Below are positions 17,488 through 26,967 of a DNA stretch of 49,199 nucleotides, one piece after another; position 1 is the stretch's first letter, and the number at the start of each line of letters is the position of its first letter. The translations under genes were made by a program, and so were the position numbers. Origin of the DNA: an uncultured Sphingomonas sp. (GTDB taxonomy: Bacteria > Pseudomonadota > Alphaproteobacteria > Sphingomonadales > Sphingomonadaceae); assembly GCA_913775315.1 (NCBI GenBank), contig CAJYIX010000041.1, positions 1 through 49,199 of the forward strand. Reading direction: 5' to 3'. Below the pieces are notes generated by a model that made no database searches, had not been told where the DNA came from, and saw nothing but the letters and a program-made list of their open reading frames with translations.

Positions 17488-18232
17488 CTAATAGGTCGTG
17501 CGCCCGCCCGACGTGTCGGACGTCGAGGCGGTGGTGAAGCTGCATTCCTCGCTCGCCATGAAGCAGACCATCGCCGCGCTCTCGGCCACGTCGCCAAGGC
17601 GTCCCATGGGGATCTTGCCGCGCATGTACGCGATCTGCTCGGGCGGAAGCTGCGCGAGGATCGGACTCTCGAACGTTGCGGGGGGTGAGCGCGTTAGCGA
17701 TCACGCCCTTGCCCGCCAGTTCCTTGCCCAGCGACTTGGTGAAGCCGATCACCCCCGCCTTGGACGCCGAATAGGCGCTGGCATTGGGATTGCCCTCCTT
17801 GCCCGCCACCGACGACACGTTGACGATCCGGCCGTATCCGCCCGCCAGCATCAGCGGCACGACCGCGCGGTTGCACAGGAACACGCCGTCGAGGTTGATC
17901 GCCAGCGTGCGCCGCCACCCCTCGAACCCGAAATCGTGAACGGGCACCGTCGGCCCGGTGATCCCGGCCGAGCCGACGAGGATGTCGACCCGGCCCAGCG
18001 CCGCCTCGCTCGCGGTGGCGGCGGCGTCGACCGCATCCTCGTCCGACACGTCGACGCGGACGCCGTGCGCGCCGAGCCGCTCGCACACCGCGTCCAGCGC
18101 GTCGCTCATGTCCCAGAGCGACACCGCGCCGCCCTCCGCCTCGATCCGTTCGGCAACGGCAAGGCCGAGGCCCGAGGCGCCGCCGGTGACGATCGCGGTG
18201 CGGCCCGCGAACCGGCCCGCAAAGACGCTCAT
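17488..18232 (-). pseudogene. SDR, L-2-keto-3-deoxyrhamnonate 4-dehydrogenase-like, frameshifted
   Basis: The N-terminal Rossmann motif GGASGLGLAVAERI, NAG equivalent SAGITG, catalytic Ser (NVSSVAG) and YSASK are intact. After VIANALTP the frame shifts in a run of six Gs (17680-17685, C6 on the coding strand). With one fewer C, the frame continues ATFESPILAQLPPEQIAYMR and ends in SDTSGGRTTY at 17488. The C-terminal residues match the SDR group that oxidises C4 of 2-keto-3-deoxy-L-rhamnonate or -fuconate. Its start overlaps the FAH-like stop (ATGA). A homopolymer lesion is the kind most easily produced by sequencing error or slippage, so this one alone is weak evidence of decay. Confidence 0.83.
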
Positions 18233-18943
18233 CCGAGCACCGCGTCGCCAAGGTGCCGCCAGGCGACCACCTGCTGGTGCTGTTCGCCGAGCCCCGCGAT
18301 GCCGAGCCGCATCGTGTCGCCGGTCTTGAGGTAGGTGGCGTTCGGCTTCTTGCCCTCGCCGACGCCCGGCGGGGTGCCAGTAATCATCACGTCGCCGGGG
18401 TAGAGGGTGATGAAGCGGCTGACATAGGCGATCAGTTTGGCGACGCCGAAGATCATCGTCCGCGTATTGCCGGTCTGCATCCGCTCGCCATTCACGTCGA
18501 GGAACATGTCGAGGCCCTGCGGGTCGCCGACCTCGTCGGGCGTCACCAGCCAGGGGCCGAGCGGGCAGAAGCTGTCATGCCCCTTGCCCTTCGACCATTG
18601 CGAGCCGCGCTGCTTCTGGTCGAAGCGTTCGGACACGTCGTTGGCGATCGCATAGCCCGCGACGTAGGCGAGCGCGTCGGCCTCCTCGACATGACGCGCG
18701 GTCTTGCCGATGACGATGGCGAGCTCGACTTCCCAGTCGGTATGCGTCGAACCCTTCGGGATCATCACCTCGTCGTTCGGGCCGGTCAGCAACGACAGCG
18801 CCTTCATGAACATCATCGGTTCGGCCGGGATCGGCAGGTTCGATTCGATCGCGTGATCCTCGTAATTGAGGCTGATCGCGACGATCTTGCCGATGCCCTT
18901 GACCGGCACGCCGAGCCGCGGCGTGCCCTCCACCAGCGGCAGC
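18229..18943 (-). pseudogene. FAH-family 2,4-diketo-3-deoxy-L-rhamnonate hydrolase, 5' deleted
   Basis: About 234 residues remain from [20 protein letters not shown], which in relatives follows an N-terminal segment of ~60 residues that is missing here. The retained core has GLNYEDH-like [12 protein letters not shown], the metal/catalytic acidic residues in [19 protein letters not shown] and TGTPPGVGEGKKP. FAH-family LRA6-type enzymes cleave L-2,4-diketo-3-deoxyrhamnonate to pyruvate and L-lactate. The sequence immediately upstream belongs to rhmD in a different frame, so the gene lost its own start. A GTG at 18933 might initiate a shortened protein. Could also act on the fuconate analogue. 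Confidence 0.82.
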
Positions 18944-19129
18944 CAGCGTGCCGAGCACGTTGATGCCGAAGCTCTGCCGCGACTGGCGGTATTTGGGATA
19001 GCGGCTCATCGGCGTGGCAATGTGGTCGTCGATCAAATGGCCCGCCCCCTGGTCGTGATAGTCGGCGCCGCCGCCGCGGACGGTGAAGGCGCGGACATGG
19101 GCAATCCGGAGGAACGAAATCGCGGCCAT
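18944..19129 (-). pseudogene. rhmD: L-rhamnonate dehydratase, N-terminal fragment only
   Basis: From the ATG at 19129 about 62 codons are recognisable: [20 protein letters not shown], then [14 protein letters not shown] and [14 protein letters not shown]. These match the N-terminus of enolase-superfamily L-rhamnonate dehydratase (E. coli RhmD/YfaW has [20 protein letters not shown] and [14 protein letters not shown], from memory). Homology stops at about 18944, where FAH-family sequence begins in another frame. The barrel domain with the catalytic acid, base and Mg ligands (over 300 residues) is absent. The start is preceded by GAGAAGA. This is the first gene after the divergent promoter and its loss should block the pathway. 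Confidence 0.88.
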
Positions 19130-19145
19130 CAAATCTTCTCTACGC

Positions 19146-19174
19146 TTTACATTCCCATATTATGGGATTATATT
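19146..19174 (+). promoter_or_regulatory. iclR promoter with palindromic operator in the spacer
   Basis: TTTACA (19146-19151), a 17-bp spacer and TATATT (19169-19174) form a good sigma-70 promoter for iclR. The palindrome ATTCCCATATTATGGGATT (19151-19169; CCCATA-T-TATGGG core) exactly occupies the spacer. On the minus strand a TATAAT (19172-19167) abuts it and could serve the rhmD operon. One bound IclR dimer could therefore control both directions. An additional ATATT-TCGC-AATAT inverted repeat lies at 19170-19183. Confidence 0.7.
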
Positions 19175-19181
19175 TCGCAAT

Positions 19182-19982
19182 ATGGAACGTAATGCCGTGT
19201 TCGCCGATGCTTTGCAAGTCGCCAGCGGCGGCGGCAGCCAGACGCTGCTGCGCGGCCTGGCGATGCTCGACGCGGTCGGCGGGGAGACGGTGAGGCTCGC
19301 CGACCTGTCGCTGCGGATGGGGCTCAGCCGTTCGACCACGCACCGCCTTGCCAACGCGCTGGTCGATACCGGCTTCCTGACCTTTCGTAGCCGCGATGGC
19401 TATCGCCTCGGGCCCAAGCTGATGCAGCTCGGCTTCCTCGCACAGGCGCAGGCCGACCTCGTTCAGGTCGCGCGCCCACATCTGGAGGCGCTGGCGGCGG
19501 CGTGCGAGGATACGGTGCATCTCGGCCGGCGCGAGGGCGACGTGGCACTCTATCTCGACAAGCTGCCCGGCCGCCGCCGGATCGAGATTTCGAGCCGCAT
19601 CGGCGACCGCCATCCGCTGACCTCGACCGGCCTCGGCAAGGCGCTGATGCTCGACGACCCGCACACCGGCTGGCGCGGCCAGTTCGACGCCGACCGTGTA
19701 CGCGGCGCGCCGCCCGCCGATTTCGATCGCTGGACCGCGCAGATGCAGGGCTATGTCGCCGCGGGCCACGCCTTCGACCTTGAGGAGAACGAGGACGCGA
19801 TCCGCTGCGTCGCGGCGCCCGTGCGCGATGCCGCTGGCCGGATCGCCGGCGCGATCAGCGTGTCGAGCGCGGCGCAATATATGGACGACGCGCGAATGGC
19901 CGCGCTGGCCGACACGGTCCGCGACGCGGCGCAGGCGATCGGCCGCGACCTAGGCTGGAACCCCGAAAAAGAGAGAGGCTGA
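19182..19982 (+). CDS. IclR-family transcriptional regulator of the rhamnose locus
   Basis: 266 residues from the ATG at 19182. N-terminal winged helix (~15-75, with VRLADLSLRMGLSRSTTHRL) and a C-terminal IclR effector domain with VHLGRREGDVALYLDKLPG and STGLGKALM. No ribosome-binding site precedes the ATG, and the -10 box ends 7 nt upstream, so the message may be leaderless. Upstream in-frame sequence from 19083 is not used because it overlaps the promoter. IclR proteins bind small acids such as ketodeoxy-sugar acids. The stop overlaps the SDR start by one base (TGATG). Confidence 0.9.
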   Translation: MERNAVFADALQVASGGGSQTLLRGLAMLDAVGGETVRLADLSLRMGLSRSTTHRLANALVDTGFLTFRSRDGYRLGPKLMQLGFLAQAQADLVQVARPHLEALAAACEDTVHLGRREGDVALYLDKLPGRRRIEISSRIGDRHPLTSTGLGKALMLDDPHTGWRGQFDADRVRGAPPADFDRWTAQMQGYVAAGHAFDLEENEDAIRCVAAPVRDAAGRIAGAISVSSAAQYMDDARMAALADTVRDAAQAIGRDLGWNPEKERG

Positions 19983-20746
19983 TGCGACTGCTTGAAGGAA
20001 AGACCGTGCTCGTGACCGGCGCATCGACCGGCATCGGCCGCGCCGCGGCGATCGGCGCGGCGAAGCACGGGGCGAACGTGGCGATCAACTACGCTTCAAG
20101 CGCCGACAAGGCGGAAAGCTGCGTCGCGGAGATCGAGGCGGCGGGCGGCCGCGCGATCGCGGTGCAGGGCGACGTGGCGTTGGCCGAAACCGCCACCGCC
20201 TTCGTCGACGCGGCGAAGGCGGCGTTCGGGCGGATCGACGTGATGGTGTCGAACGCGGGCATCTGCCCCTTTCACAGCTTCCTCGACATGCCGGCCGAGA
20301 CGCTGGAGCGCACGATGCGCGTCAACCTCCACGGCGCCTATTACATGTGCCAGGCGGCGGCGCGGGCGATGGTGGCACAGGGCGAGGGCGGCGCGATCGT
20401 CGCGGTCTCCTCGATCTCCGCGCTGGTCGGCGGCGAGTATCAGACGCACTACACGCCGACCAAGGCGGGGGTACATTCGCTTATGCAGTCGGCGGCGATC
20501 GCGCTCGGCCGGCACGGCATCCGCTGCAATTCGGTGCTGCCGGGGACGATCCTGACCGAGATCAACAAGGACGACCTTGCCGATCAGGAAAAGCGCGACC
20601 GCATGACCGCGCGCATTCCGCTCGGCCGGCTGGGCAAGGCGGAGGATTTGGCAGGGCCAATCGTCTTTCTCGCCAGCGACATGGCCACCTATGTGACCGG
20701 CGCCGCGCTGCTGGTCGACGGCGGCGCGTACGTGAACCTCCAGTGA
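19982..20746 (+). CDS. L-rhamnose 1-dehydrogenase (SDR family)
   Basis: 254 residues. [12 protein letters not shown] (cofactor), [14 protein letters not shown], catalytic Ser in [23 protein letters not shown] with Tyr/Lys in YTPTK, and the C-terminal [15 protein letters not shown]. These segments closely resemble NAD(P)-dependent L-rhamnose dehydrogenase (RhaDH) of Azotobacter, as I recall it. The enzyme oxidises L-rhamnose to L-rhamnono-lactone in the cytoplasm. It is intact and overlaps both its neighbours (iclR by 1 bp, lldD by 4 bp), forming a three-gene operon divergent from the rest of the pathway. Confidence 0.88.
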   Translation: MRLLEGKTVLVTGASTGIGRAAAIGAAKHGANVAINYASSADKAESCVAEIEAAGGRAIAVQGDVALAETATAFVDAAKAAFGRIDVMVSNAGICPFHSFLDMPAETLERTMRVNLHGAYYMCQAAARAMVAQGEGGAIVAVSSISALVGGEYQTHYTPTKAGVHSLMQSAAIALGRHGIRCNSVLPGTILTEINKDDLADQEKRDRMTARIPLGRLGKAEDLAGPIVFLASDMATYVTGAALLVDGGAYVNLQ

Positions 20747-21888
20747 TCCGCCGCGCCGCCTCCGCCATCGACTATCGCGAGCTTGCGCGCCGCCGCCTGC
20801 CGCCGTTCCTGTTCGAATATATCGATGGCGGCAGCTATGCCGAGGTGACGCTGCGCCGCAATGTCGAAGCGCTGGAGGCGGTGGCGCTGCGCCAACGGGT
20901 GCTGACCGGCGTCGACGGCGTCGACCTGTCGAGCAGTCTGTTCGGGGAGGCGACCGCCCTGCCCGTCGCACTCGCCCCGGTCGGTCTCGCCGGCATGAAT
21001 GCCCGCCGCGGCGAAGTGCAAGCCGCACGCGCGGCGGCGGCGGCGGGGATACCCTTCTGCCTCTCGACCGTCTCCTGCTGTCCGCTGTCAGAGGTCGCGC
21101 CGGCCAGTCCCCGCCCGCTCTGGTTCCAGCTCTACATGATCCGCGACCGCGGCTTCATGCGTGACCTGCTGGCACAGGCGCGGGCGGCGAACTGCTCGGT
21201 CCTCGTCTTCACCGTCGACATGCCCGTCCCCGGCTCGCGCTATCGGGATATCCATTCGGGGCTGTCGGGCGCGAGCGGGCTACGGGCCGACATGCGTCGC
21301 TGGTGGCAGGCAGTTCGCCATCCCGGCTGGGCGTGGGACGTCGGCATTCACGGCCGCCCGCACCAGCTCGGCAACGTCGCGCCCGTGCTCGGCAAGGATA
21401 GCGGGCTGGAGGATTTCCTCGGCTGGATGCGCGGCAATTTCGACGCCAGCGTCACCTGGGCCGATCTCGACTTCATCCGCGCGGAATGGGACGGCCCGCT
21501 GGTCATCAAGGGCGTGCTCGACCCCGAGGATGCGCGCGCCGCCGCGTCGCTGGGCGCGGACGGCATCGTCGTCTCCAACCATGGTGGCCGCCAGCTCGAC
21601 GGCGTGCCGGCGACGGCCCAGGCGCTGCCGCCGATCGCCGCGGCGGTGGGCGACCGCCTGACCGTGCTGGCCGACGGCGGCGTGCGCTCGGGCCTCGACG
21701 TCGTGCGGATGCTGGCGCTGGGGGCGCAGGGCGTGCTGCTCGGCCGCGCCTGGGCCTATGCGCTGTCAGCGCGGGGCGAGGCGGGGGTCGCGCACCTCCT
21801 CGACCTCATTGCCGCGGAGATGCGCGTCGCGATGACGCTGACCGGGCGGCGCAGCGTCGCGGAGATCGACCGGACCGTTCTGGTCTGA
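20743..21888 (+). CDS. lldD: FMN-dependent L-lactate dehydrogenase
   Basis: 381 residues from the GTG at 20743 that overlaps the SDR stop (GTGA). FMN-binding and catalytic segments of the alpha-hydroxyacid oxidase family are present: [47 protein letters not shown], and [14 protein letters not shown] with the catalytic His near residue 280 and Arg three residues later. LldD oxidises L-lactate to pyruvate, passing electrons to the respiratory chain. Its place in a rhamnose operon fits the hydrolytic route that yields L-lactate. It ends 12 bp before the convergent GH106 gene. Confidence 0.92.
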   Translation: MIRRAASAIDYRELARRRLPPFLFEYIDGGSYAEVTLRRNVEALEAVALRQRVLTGVDGVDLSSSLFGEATALPVALAPVGLAGMNARRGEVQAARAAAAAGIPFCLSTVSCCPLSEVAPASPRPLWFQLYMIRDRGFMRDLLAQARAANCSVLVFTVDMPVPGSRYRDIHSGLSGASGLRADMRRWWQAVRHPGWAWDVGIHGRPHQLGNVAPVLGKDSGLEDFLGWMRGNFDASVTWADLDFIRAEWDGPLVIKGVLDPEDARAAASLGADGIVVSNHGGRQLDGVPATAQALPPIAAAVGDRLTVLADGGVRSGLDVVRMLALGAQGVLLGRAWAYALSARGEAGVAHLLDLIAAEMRVAMTLTGRRSVAEIDRTVLV

Positions 21889-21900
21889 ACGGGCCGGGCA

Positions 21901-24900
21901 CTACCGCCCGCCGCGATCGCTCGACATTAGCACGACCGGGCCGATCAGCCCCGCCGGGCGGAGGGCTGCGTCCGCGCGATAGGTCGGCAGCGACGTCCAT
22001 GTCACCTTGGCCGCCCCCGGCTGCGCATCGCCGATCAGGCGATTGACCCAGGTGTTCGCGACGCGCACCTCCAGCACGTTGCGCCCGGGGCGCAACGACC
22101 GGCCGAGATCGACGCGATACGGCGCATGCCACGCATTGCCGACGACGGCGCCGTTGACGCGAACCTCCGCTAAGTCGCCGACGCGGCCGAGGTCGAGCGT
22201 CATCGCCTCATGCCGCCCCGCGGGCAGGTCGACGACCCGGCGATAGGTCGCGACGCCCGAGAAATGGCGGATCCGCGCGTCCGCGTTCGTGTCGAGCGCG
22301 GCCAGCCGGTCGAGCTTCGCCTCGGCGGGTGCGCCGCGGCCCGGCTCGAACGCCACCGTCCAGCCGTCGTCCAGCGCCATGACCGAGCGCAGCGGTCCCG
22401 GCGCGGACGGCGCATCCGCACCGAACACGACGAACACGGCCCCTTCCGCCTCGAGCTCGAGGTCGACGATCGTCCGGTCCCCGTCGCGTCGGAACGCGAC
22501 CGCTTCAAGGCGCCCGGTTTCGGCATGCCACAGCGTGGGCGTGCCCGCGGCGCGAAAGCTCGCTTCGATCCGCTCGGCGCGGTCGCGGCGGTTCGACAGG
22601 AAATAGAGGTCGCGGGCGCCGTCACGGCGATGCTGGAACAGCAGGTCCCCGCCCGACAGCCGCACATCGGCACCGATCCCGGCACCTTCGAGCGCGGCGT
22701 CGAGATCGTCGCCCGCGATCGGCGTCAGTCGCGGCGCCACCTTCGCGATCAGGCGGCGGACGGCGGCGGGATCGTCGGCGAGCGCGGGCGAGTCCTTCGG
22801 CGCCCGGCCGATCACGGGGATCCCGGCGGCAAGGATCGCATCGACCCTCTCCAGCGTCGCCAGCGTCATCCGCTCGCTGCTGCCGCCAAGGTGGAGCGCG
22901 CGGTAACGGGCGTCGTCCGCGGAGACGAGCTCGCGACCTTCGATCCGCAGCTCGGCGAGGATCGCGGCATTGACCATGTCGAAACCGTGCCGCTTCGGCA
23001 GGTCGCCCGGCACCTTGTTCGCGAACAGCGCGGTGATCGGCGCCTCCTCGCCATAGAACCAGGCGACGTCCGCGACGTGGCGCCCCTGCTGGAGGAGGAA
23101 GCCGGTCCGCGCCATGTAGTCGACCCAGGGCCGCGCCATCGTTGCCCAGCTGTCGAAGCGGTTGAAATACTGGCCGAACACCGCCAGGCTGAGCCCCGGC
23201 TTCTTGCCCTCGACCGGATTGTGGACCGAGGTATGGACGACCGGCCGGTTGATGCCGAGCGCGAACTCGAGGTCGATAACGCGCTTCAAATCGGCGGGCG
23301 CGAAGGCCCAGGGGGCCATAAACGCGGTCATGCTCTCCGCCGCGACATATCGCTTGCCATGGACGTGCGCGACCGACGCGGCGCCGATCGCGTCGCCGAT
23401 CAGCGTCGGGCGCGGCGCCGATCCGCGCGGCCACGTCCACATCGCCGCCATCGGCACGTCGGCATAGGCGCGCATCGCCATGTCGTCGCCAAGCTGCGGC
23501 CGCTGATCCTCCAGCGCCTCGCCGTAGACCTTGAGCCCGGCGGCGTGCGCGACCTCGGCCACGGTCGCGTAATGCTCGCTCGAAACCAGGTCGGCGAGCG
23601 TCCGGCGCCAGTCGTAGAGAAACGCATCGGTGCGTGCGCGGCTTTCGATCACCGCGCCGGTCAGCGTCGGCAGCCAGGGCGTCGGGTCATAGCCGCGCAA
23701 GTGGCGGAACTGTTCGATCAGCCGCTGCGTCCAGTTCGCCGGGCCTGCCTCGATACTGTCGGTCAGCAGCGCGCGCACGCCGCGCTCGCCGAGCATCCCC
23801 GCCCCCGCCGCGGCGCGGTAGCGCGTCAGATAGGTGTCGAGATACCGGCGGACCGCGGCGCCATCCATCTTATCGACTTCAAGGCCCGTCGATTCGGGCG
23901 TGGCCGGATGGTTGGTCTTGCCGATCAGCGACCAGCCGAGCCGCGCGATGCGCCAGCGGCTGCCCTTGGGCGGGGTCCAGTCGAGCGTGCCGTCGGGACG
24001 CAGGCGCGCGGTTAGGTCGATGACCTTGGCGGCCGGGGCTGCCGCCCCCTCCGGCACGCGCCCGTCGATCGCGTGATAGTCGAGCACGGTCGAGAAGCCC
24101 GCCTTGGCCTCCCCCCGGTCGACGCGAGGCTCGCCATAGAGGCGGAAGGTGCCGATCGCGACCGTGGTGACGGGCGGCGCGGACGGGAAGATGCCGTCCA
24201 TCGCCGCGCCGGGTGCGGGCGGCTCCATCGGCGGGCGCTTCGGCCCGGTATTGGGACCAAGCACGACGCGAAAGCGCCGCGCGGTGACGGGCGCGAACGC
24301 GGCGGTCGTCGGCACCCCGGTCAGCGGCAGTTTCGCCACCTCGACCCATTGCCCGTCCCGCTCCGCCTGCAACACCGGCAGATAGGCCGGGTCGCCGAAC
24401 GGCGGGATAGCGTCGGGCATGTAGAAGGTAGCCGCCTCGACCCGGACGGGCCGCGCATAGGCATAGGTGACCGCCGGCGGGTTCGCCGGATCGCCCTTGC
24501 CGATCGAAACGGTGGTCGCCTCGTCGGCGTCGATCAGTGCCGCCACGTCGATCCCCGCCTCGACCTGCGGAGCGGGAAGCGCCTGCCCGGTGACGGGCCA
24601 GGCGATGACGCGCACGTCGCCATAGGCCGCAGGCTTGGCGGCGGGCCGTCCCGGCTCGAAACCGGCCAGCGGGTCGCTGAAGGGGGCGTTGCCAAACGCA
24701 CCGGTGACGCGCGGCGGCGCGGGCAGCGGCCCGGTCAACGGTCGCCCGCCATCGACGTCGACTTGCGCCCAGACGAGCTTCTTCATCCCGTCGGCGGGCG
24801 GCACCCATGGCCCGCCGGTCTCACTCCACCCCGCCGACGACGCGATGGCGAGTTCGAGGCCGAGCCGGTCCGCCGTCCGTGCTGCCAGCGAAAACGCGCG

Positions 24901-25191
24901 CTGCCATTCGGGCGACATATAGACGACGCGCTTGTCGACGACCTGTTGCGCCATCAGCGAGGCGTCGAAGTTCTGGACCCCGCCCAGCCCCACGTCCTTC
25001 ATCCACTGAAGGTCGCGGACGATCCCCTCTTCGCTGATATTGCCGTTGAGCCAGTGCCACCAGGTGCGCGGCCGGGCCTCTGCCGGCGGATCGCGAAAGC
25101 CGTCGGCCAGCGGATCGGCGGGCGCGCTCTGGGGCAGCGCGGGACTTGCGAGCGTAAGCGCGAGCGCGCTGCCAACTATCAGACGACGCAT
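21901..25191 (-). CDS. rhaM: GH106 alpha-L-rhamnosidase
   Basis: 1096 residues from the ATG at 25191 (an upstream TTG is ignored), with a Sec signal peptide (MRRLIVGSALALTLASPALPQ). Early motif PRTWWHWLNGNISEEGIVRD and LASSAGWSETGGPWV-like IASSAGWSETGGPWV are typical of GH106, as is LTDSIEAGPANWT. The C-terminal ~120 residues form a galactose-binding-like sandwich (VRVNGAVVGNAWHAPYRVDL). GH106 includes RhaM of Sphingomonas paucimobilis, which removes terminal rhamnose from plant glycosides. Predicted periplasmic. The gene is intact although its operon partners are damaged. Symbol assigned by family, not by identity. Confidence 0.9.
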   Translation of the reverse strand: MRRLIVGSALALTLASPALPQSAPADPLADGFRDPPAEARPRTWWHWLNGNISEEGIVRDLQWMKDVGLGGVQNFDASLMAQQVVDKRVVYMSPEWQRAFSLAARTADRLGLELAIASSAGWSETGGPWVPPADGMKKLVWAQVDVDGGRPLTGPLPAPPRVTGAFGNAPFSDPLAGFEPGRPAAKPAAYGDVRVIAWPVTGQALPAPQVEAGIDVAALIDADEATTVSIGKGDPANPPAVTYAYARPVRVEAATFYMPDAIPPFGDPAYLPVLQAERDGQWVEVAKLPLTGVPTTAAFAPVTARRFRVVLGPNTGPKRPPMEPPAPGAAMDGIFPSAPPVTTVAIGTFRLYGEPRVDRGEAKAGFSTVLDYHAIDGRVPEGAAAPAAKVIDLTARLRPDGTLDWTPPKGSRWRIARLGWSLIGKTNHPATPESTGLEVDKMDGAAVRRYLDTYLTRYRAAAGAGMLGERGVRALLTDSIEAGPANWTQRLIEQFRHLRGYDPTPWLPTLTGAVIESRARTDAFLYDWRRTLADLVSSEHYATVAEVAHAAGLKVYGEALEDQRPQLGDDMAMRAYADVPMAAMWTWPRGSAPRPTLIGDAIGAASVAHVHGKRYVAAESMTAFMAPWAFAPADLKRVIDLEFALGINRPVVHTSVHNPVEGKKPGLSLAVFGQYFNRFDSWATMARPWVDYMARTGFLLQQGRHVADVAWFYGEEAPITALFANKVPGDLPKRHGFDMVNAAILAELRIEGRELVSADDARYRALHLGGSSERMTLATLERVDAILAAGIPVIGRAPKDSPALADDPAAVRRLIAKVAPRLTPIAGDDLDAALEGAGIGADVRLSGGDLLFQHRRDGARDLYFLSNRRDRAERIEASFRAAGTPTLWHAETGRLEAVAFRRDGDRTIVDLELEAEGAVFVVFGADAPSAPGPLRSVMALDDGWTVAFEPGRGAPAEAKLDRLAALDTNADARIRHFSGVATYRRVVDLPAGRHEAMTLDLGRVGDLAEVRVNGAVVGNAWHAPYRVDLGRSLRPGRNVLEVRVANTWVNRLIGDAQPGAAKVTWTSLPTYRADAALRPAGLIGPVVLMSSDRGGR

Positions 25192-25207
25192 GCCCAACCC
25201 CCCGAAA

Positions 25208-25664
25208 TTATTGGATTCCCGGTTCGCATATGGCGACCTTCACCGCAACCGTGGTGACGATCGCACCAAGCGCAGCCGTAGAGCGTCTTGCCGATCAGCA
25301 CCGCGCCCCGATCGATACCGACGCCATCGGCGAACAGCAGCGCCTGAACGCCCCATGCCACCAGCGACACCGCCACGGCGACGAGCATCGCGCGCACGGC
25401 CGCGGGTCGCGGTATCGAAACGGCCCGCATCACCGCCCCGCGCGGCAGCCCGCCGCGCCGCATCCGCTGTCGCCCGAGGAGCGTGGGGACGAGCGTCGCC
25501 ATGAACGCGACCGCGAAACTCTGGACCGGCGCATCGACGACTAGCGCCGCACCGGCTACCTCGCGCGCCCCGCCGAACAGCAGGAAGGCGAACACTCCAC
25601 TCAGCACACCGTTGATGACCGCGCCGACCGCCGCCTCGCGCGCGATCAGCACGGACCGGCTCAC
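25208..25664 (-). pseudogene. Small four-helix membrane protein, frameshifted near 3' end
   Basis: A GTG at 25664 overlaps the GH1 stop (GTGA). Four hydrophobic segments are visible (AVINGVLSGVFAFLLFGG, FAVAFMATLVPTLL, MLVAVAVSLVAWGVQALLF and a last one). After GKTLYG the frame reads CAWCDRHHGCG, which is not membrane-like, whereas shifting one base near 25272-25278 gives AALGAIVTTVAVKVAICEPG and a stop at 25208, 16 bp before the GH106 ATG. Loss of GC from GCGC would explain it. Function unknown. If unshifted, the product is 161 residues ending at 25179 inside GH106. Confidence 0.6.
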
Positions 25665-26967
25665 GCCGCGTTCGCCCGCGCGATCGCGCCAAGTATGCCG
25701 GCGCTGGGCTTCGCCGTCCGCCTGAACGCGGCGGGGTCGAACGCGAAAAGCCCGTGCTTGAACTTGTAGCCCGACACCCACTCGTAATTGTCGAGCAGCG
25801 ACCAGTGGACATAGCCCTGGACGGGCACCCCCTCCGCAATCGCGCGCTGGAGTTCCTTGAGCGCACCGCGGATCAGGTCGACGCGGATGCGATCGTCGGT
25901 CGCCGACACGCCGTGCTCGGTCACGATCAACGGCACGCGCGCCTGTTCGTAGGCATAGCGCGCGGCATTGGCGACGGACGGCGCATAGACCTCACCCCCG
26001 CCCTGCGTCAGCACCGCGCCCTCGGGCCGCGGCAGGCGGCCCGACGCCCCCCACAGCACCCACTCGTAATTCTGGATGCCGATGAAGTCGTCGCCGCGCG
26101 CGGCCTCCAGCCACGGGCCGTAGAGCCGCTTGCGCATCGCGTCGCGCGTGTCCGGCGCGCCCACCGCCTGATCGTCGAAGATGGCGATCGTCAGGCCAAC
26201 CGGCAGGTCGCCGCGCACCGCCTTGATCGCTTGTTTGCCCAGCCGATGCGCGGCGAGCAGCGCGGTGGTCAGGCGCGGGATGTCCGCCTGCTTGGTCGAA
26301 TTGCCGAGCGCCAGTTCCTTCACGCCCAGCGACCGCGCCGCACTGTCCAGCATCGCGCCGATCACCGGCTGGACCTGAGGCGGAAGGACGACGTCGAGGA
26401 CGGGGACGATATTGGGCTCGTTGAAGGTTATCGCATGGCTGATGCCGGCGCCCAGATGCCGCACCGCCCGGTCGCAGAACCGCGCGAACAGCGCTGGCGC
26501 CTCCTCGTTCAGCCAGCCGCCCCGCGCGGCGAACCAGCGCGGCGTGGTATAGTGGCTGAAGGTGACAAGGGGGGCGAGGCCGCGCGCGCGGCAGCCTTCG
26601 ATCATCGCCATGTGATGGTCGAGCATCGCGATCGAGAACTACCCCACCTCGGGCTCGATCCGTGCCCATTCGAGGCTGAACCTGTAGCTGTTCAGGCCAA
26701 GCCCCTTCACGAGGTCGAGGTCGGTTTCCCACAAGGCGAAGCTGTTGCACGCGTCGCCCGACTTCTCGCGAAAGATCGTCGGTTCGACATGTTCGAGCAG
26801 CCACACGTCGCTGTTGACGTTGTTCCCCTCGACCTGATGCCCTGCGGTCGCCGCGCCCCAGAGGAACCCCCTAGGAAAGCGCGCGACAGGGCCGCGCGGA
26901 CGGGCGCGGCGGCAAGCGCGACGACGCCGAGGCCGCCGGCAAGCATCGTGCGTCGGTCGATCGTCAT
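25661..26967 (-). pseudogene. GH1 beta-glucosidase, frameshift plus amber stop
   Basis: Starts at 26967 with a twin-arginine-like signal (MTIDRRTMLAGGLGVVALAA). Near 26876-26890 the frame is lost (reads AFLGGSSG) and resumes as FPRGFLWGAATAGHQVEGNN. After EWARIEPEVG a TAG (complement of 26639-26641) interrupts it; the same frame continues FSIAMLDHHMAMIEGC to the end at 25661. Both GH1 catalytic Glu residues are retained (TFNEPN and VTEHG). GH1 enzymes remove beta-linked glucose. Two independent lesions of different type make a true pseudogene likely. It overlaps the esterase stop (ATGA) upstream and the membrane gene downstream. Confidence 0.87.

Noticed and set aside
22210-24015. A 601-codon plus-strand frame opposite GH106
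   Set aside because: Same reason: low-complexity Arg/Asp/Val-rich product, no motif, fully inside a GH106 gene with family signatures.
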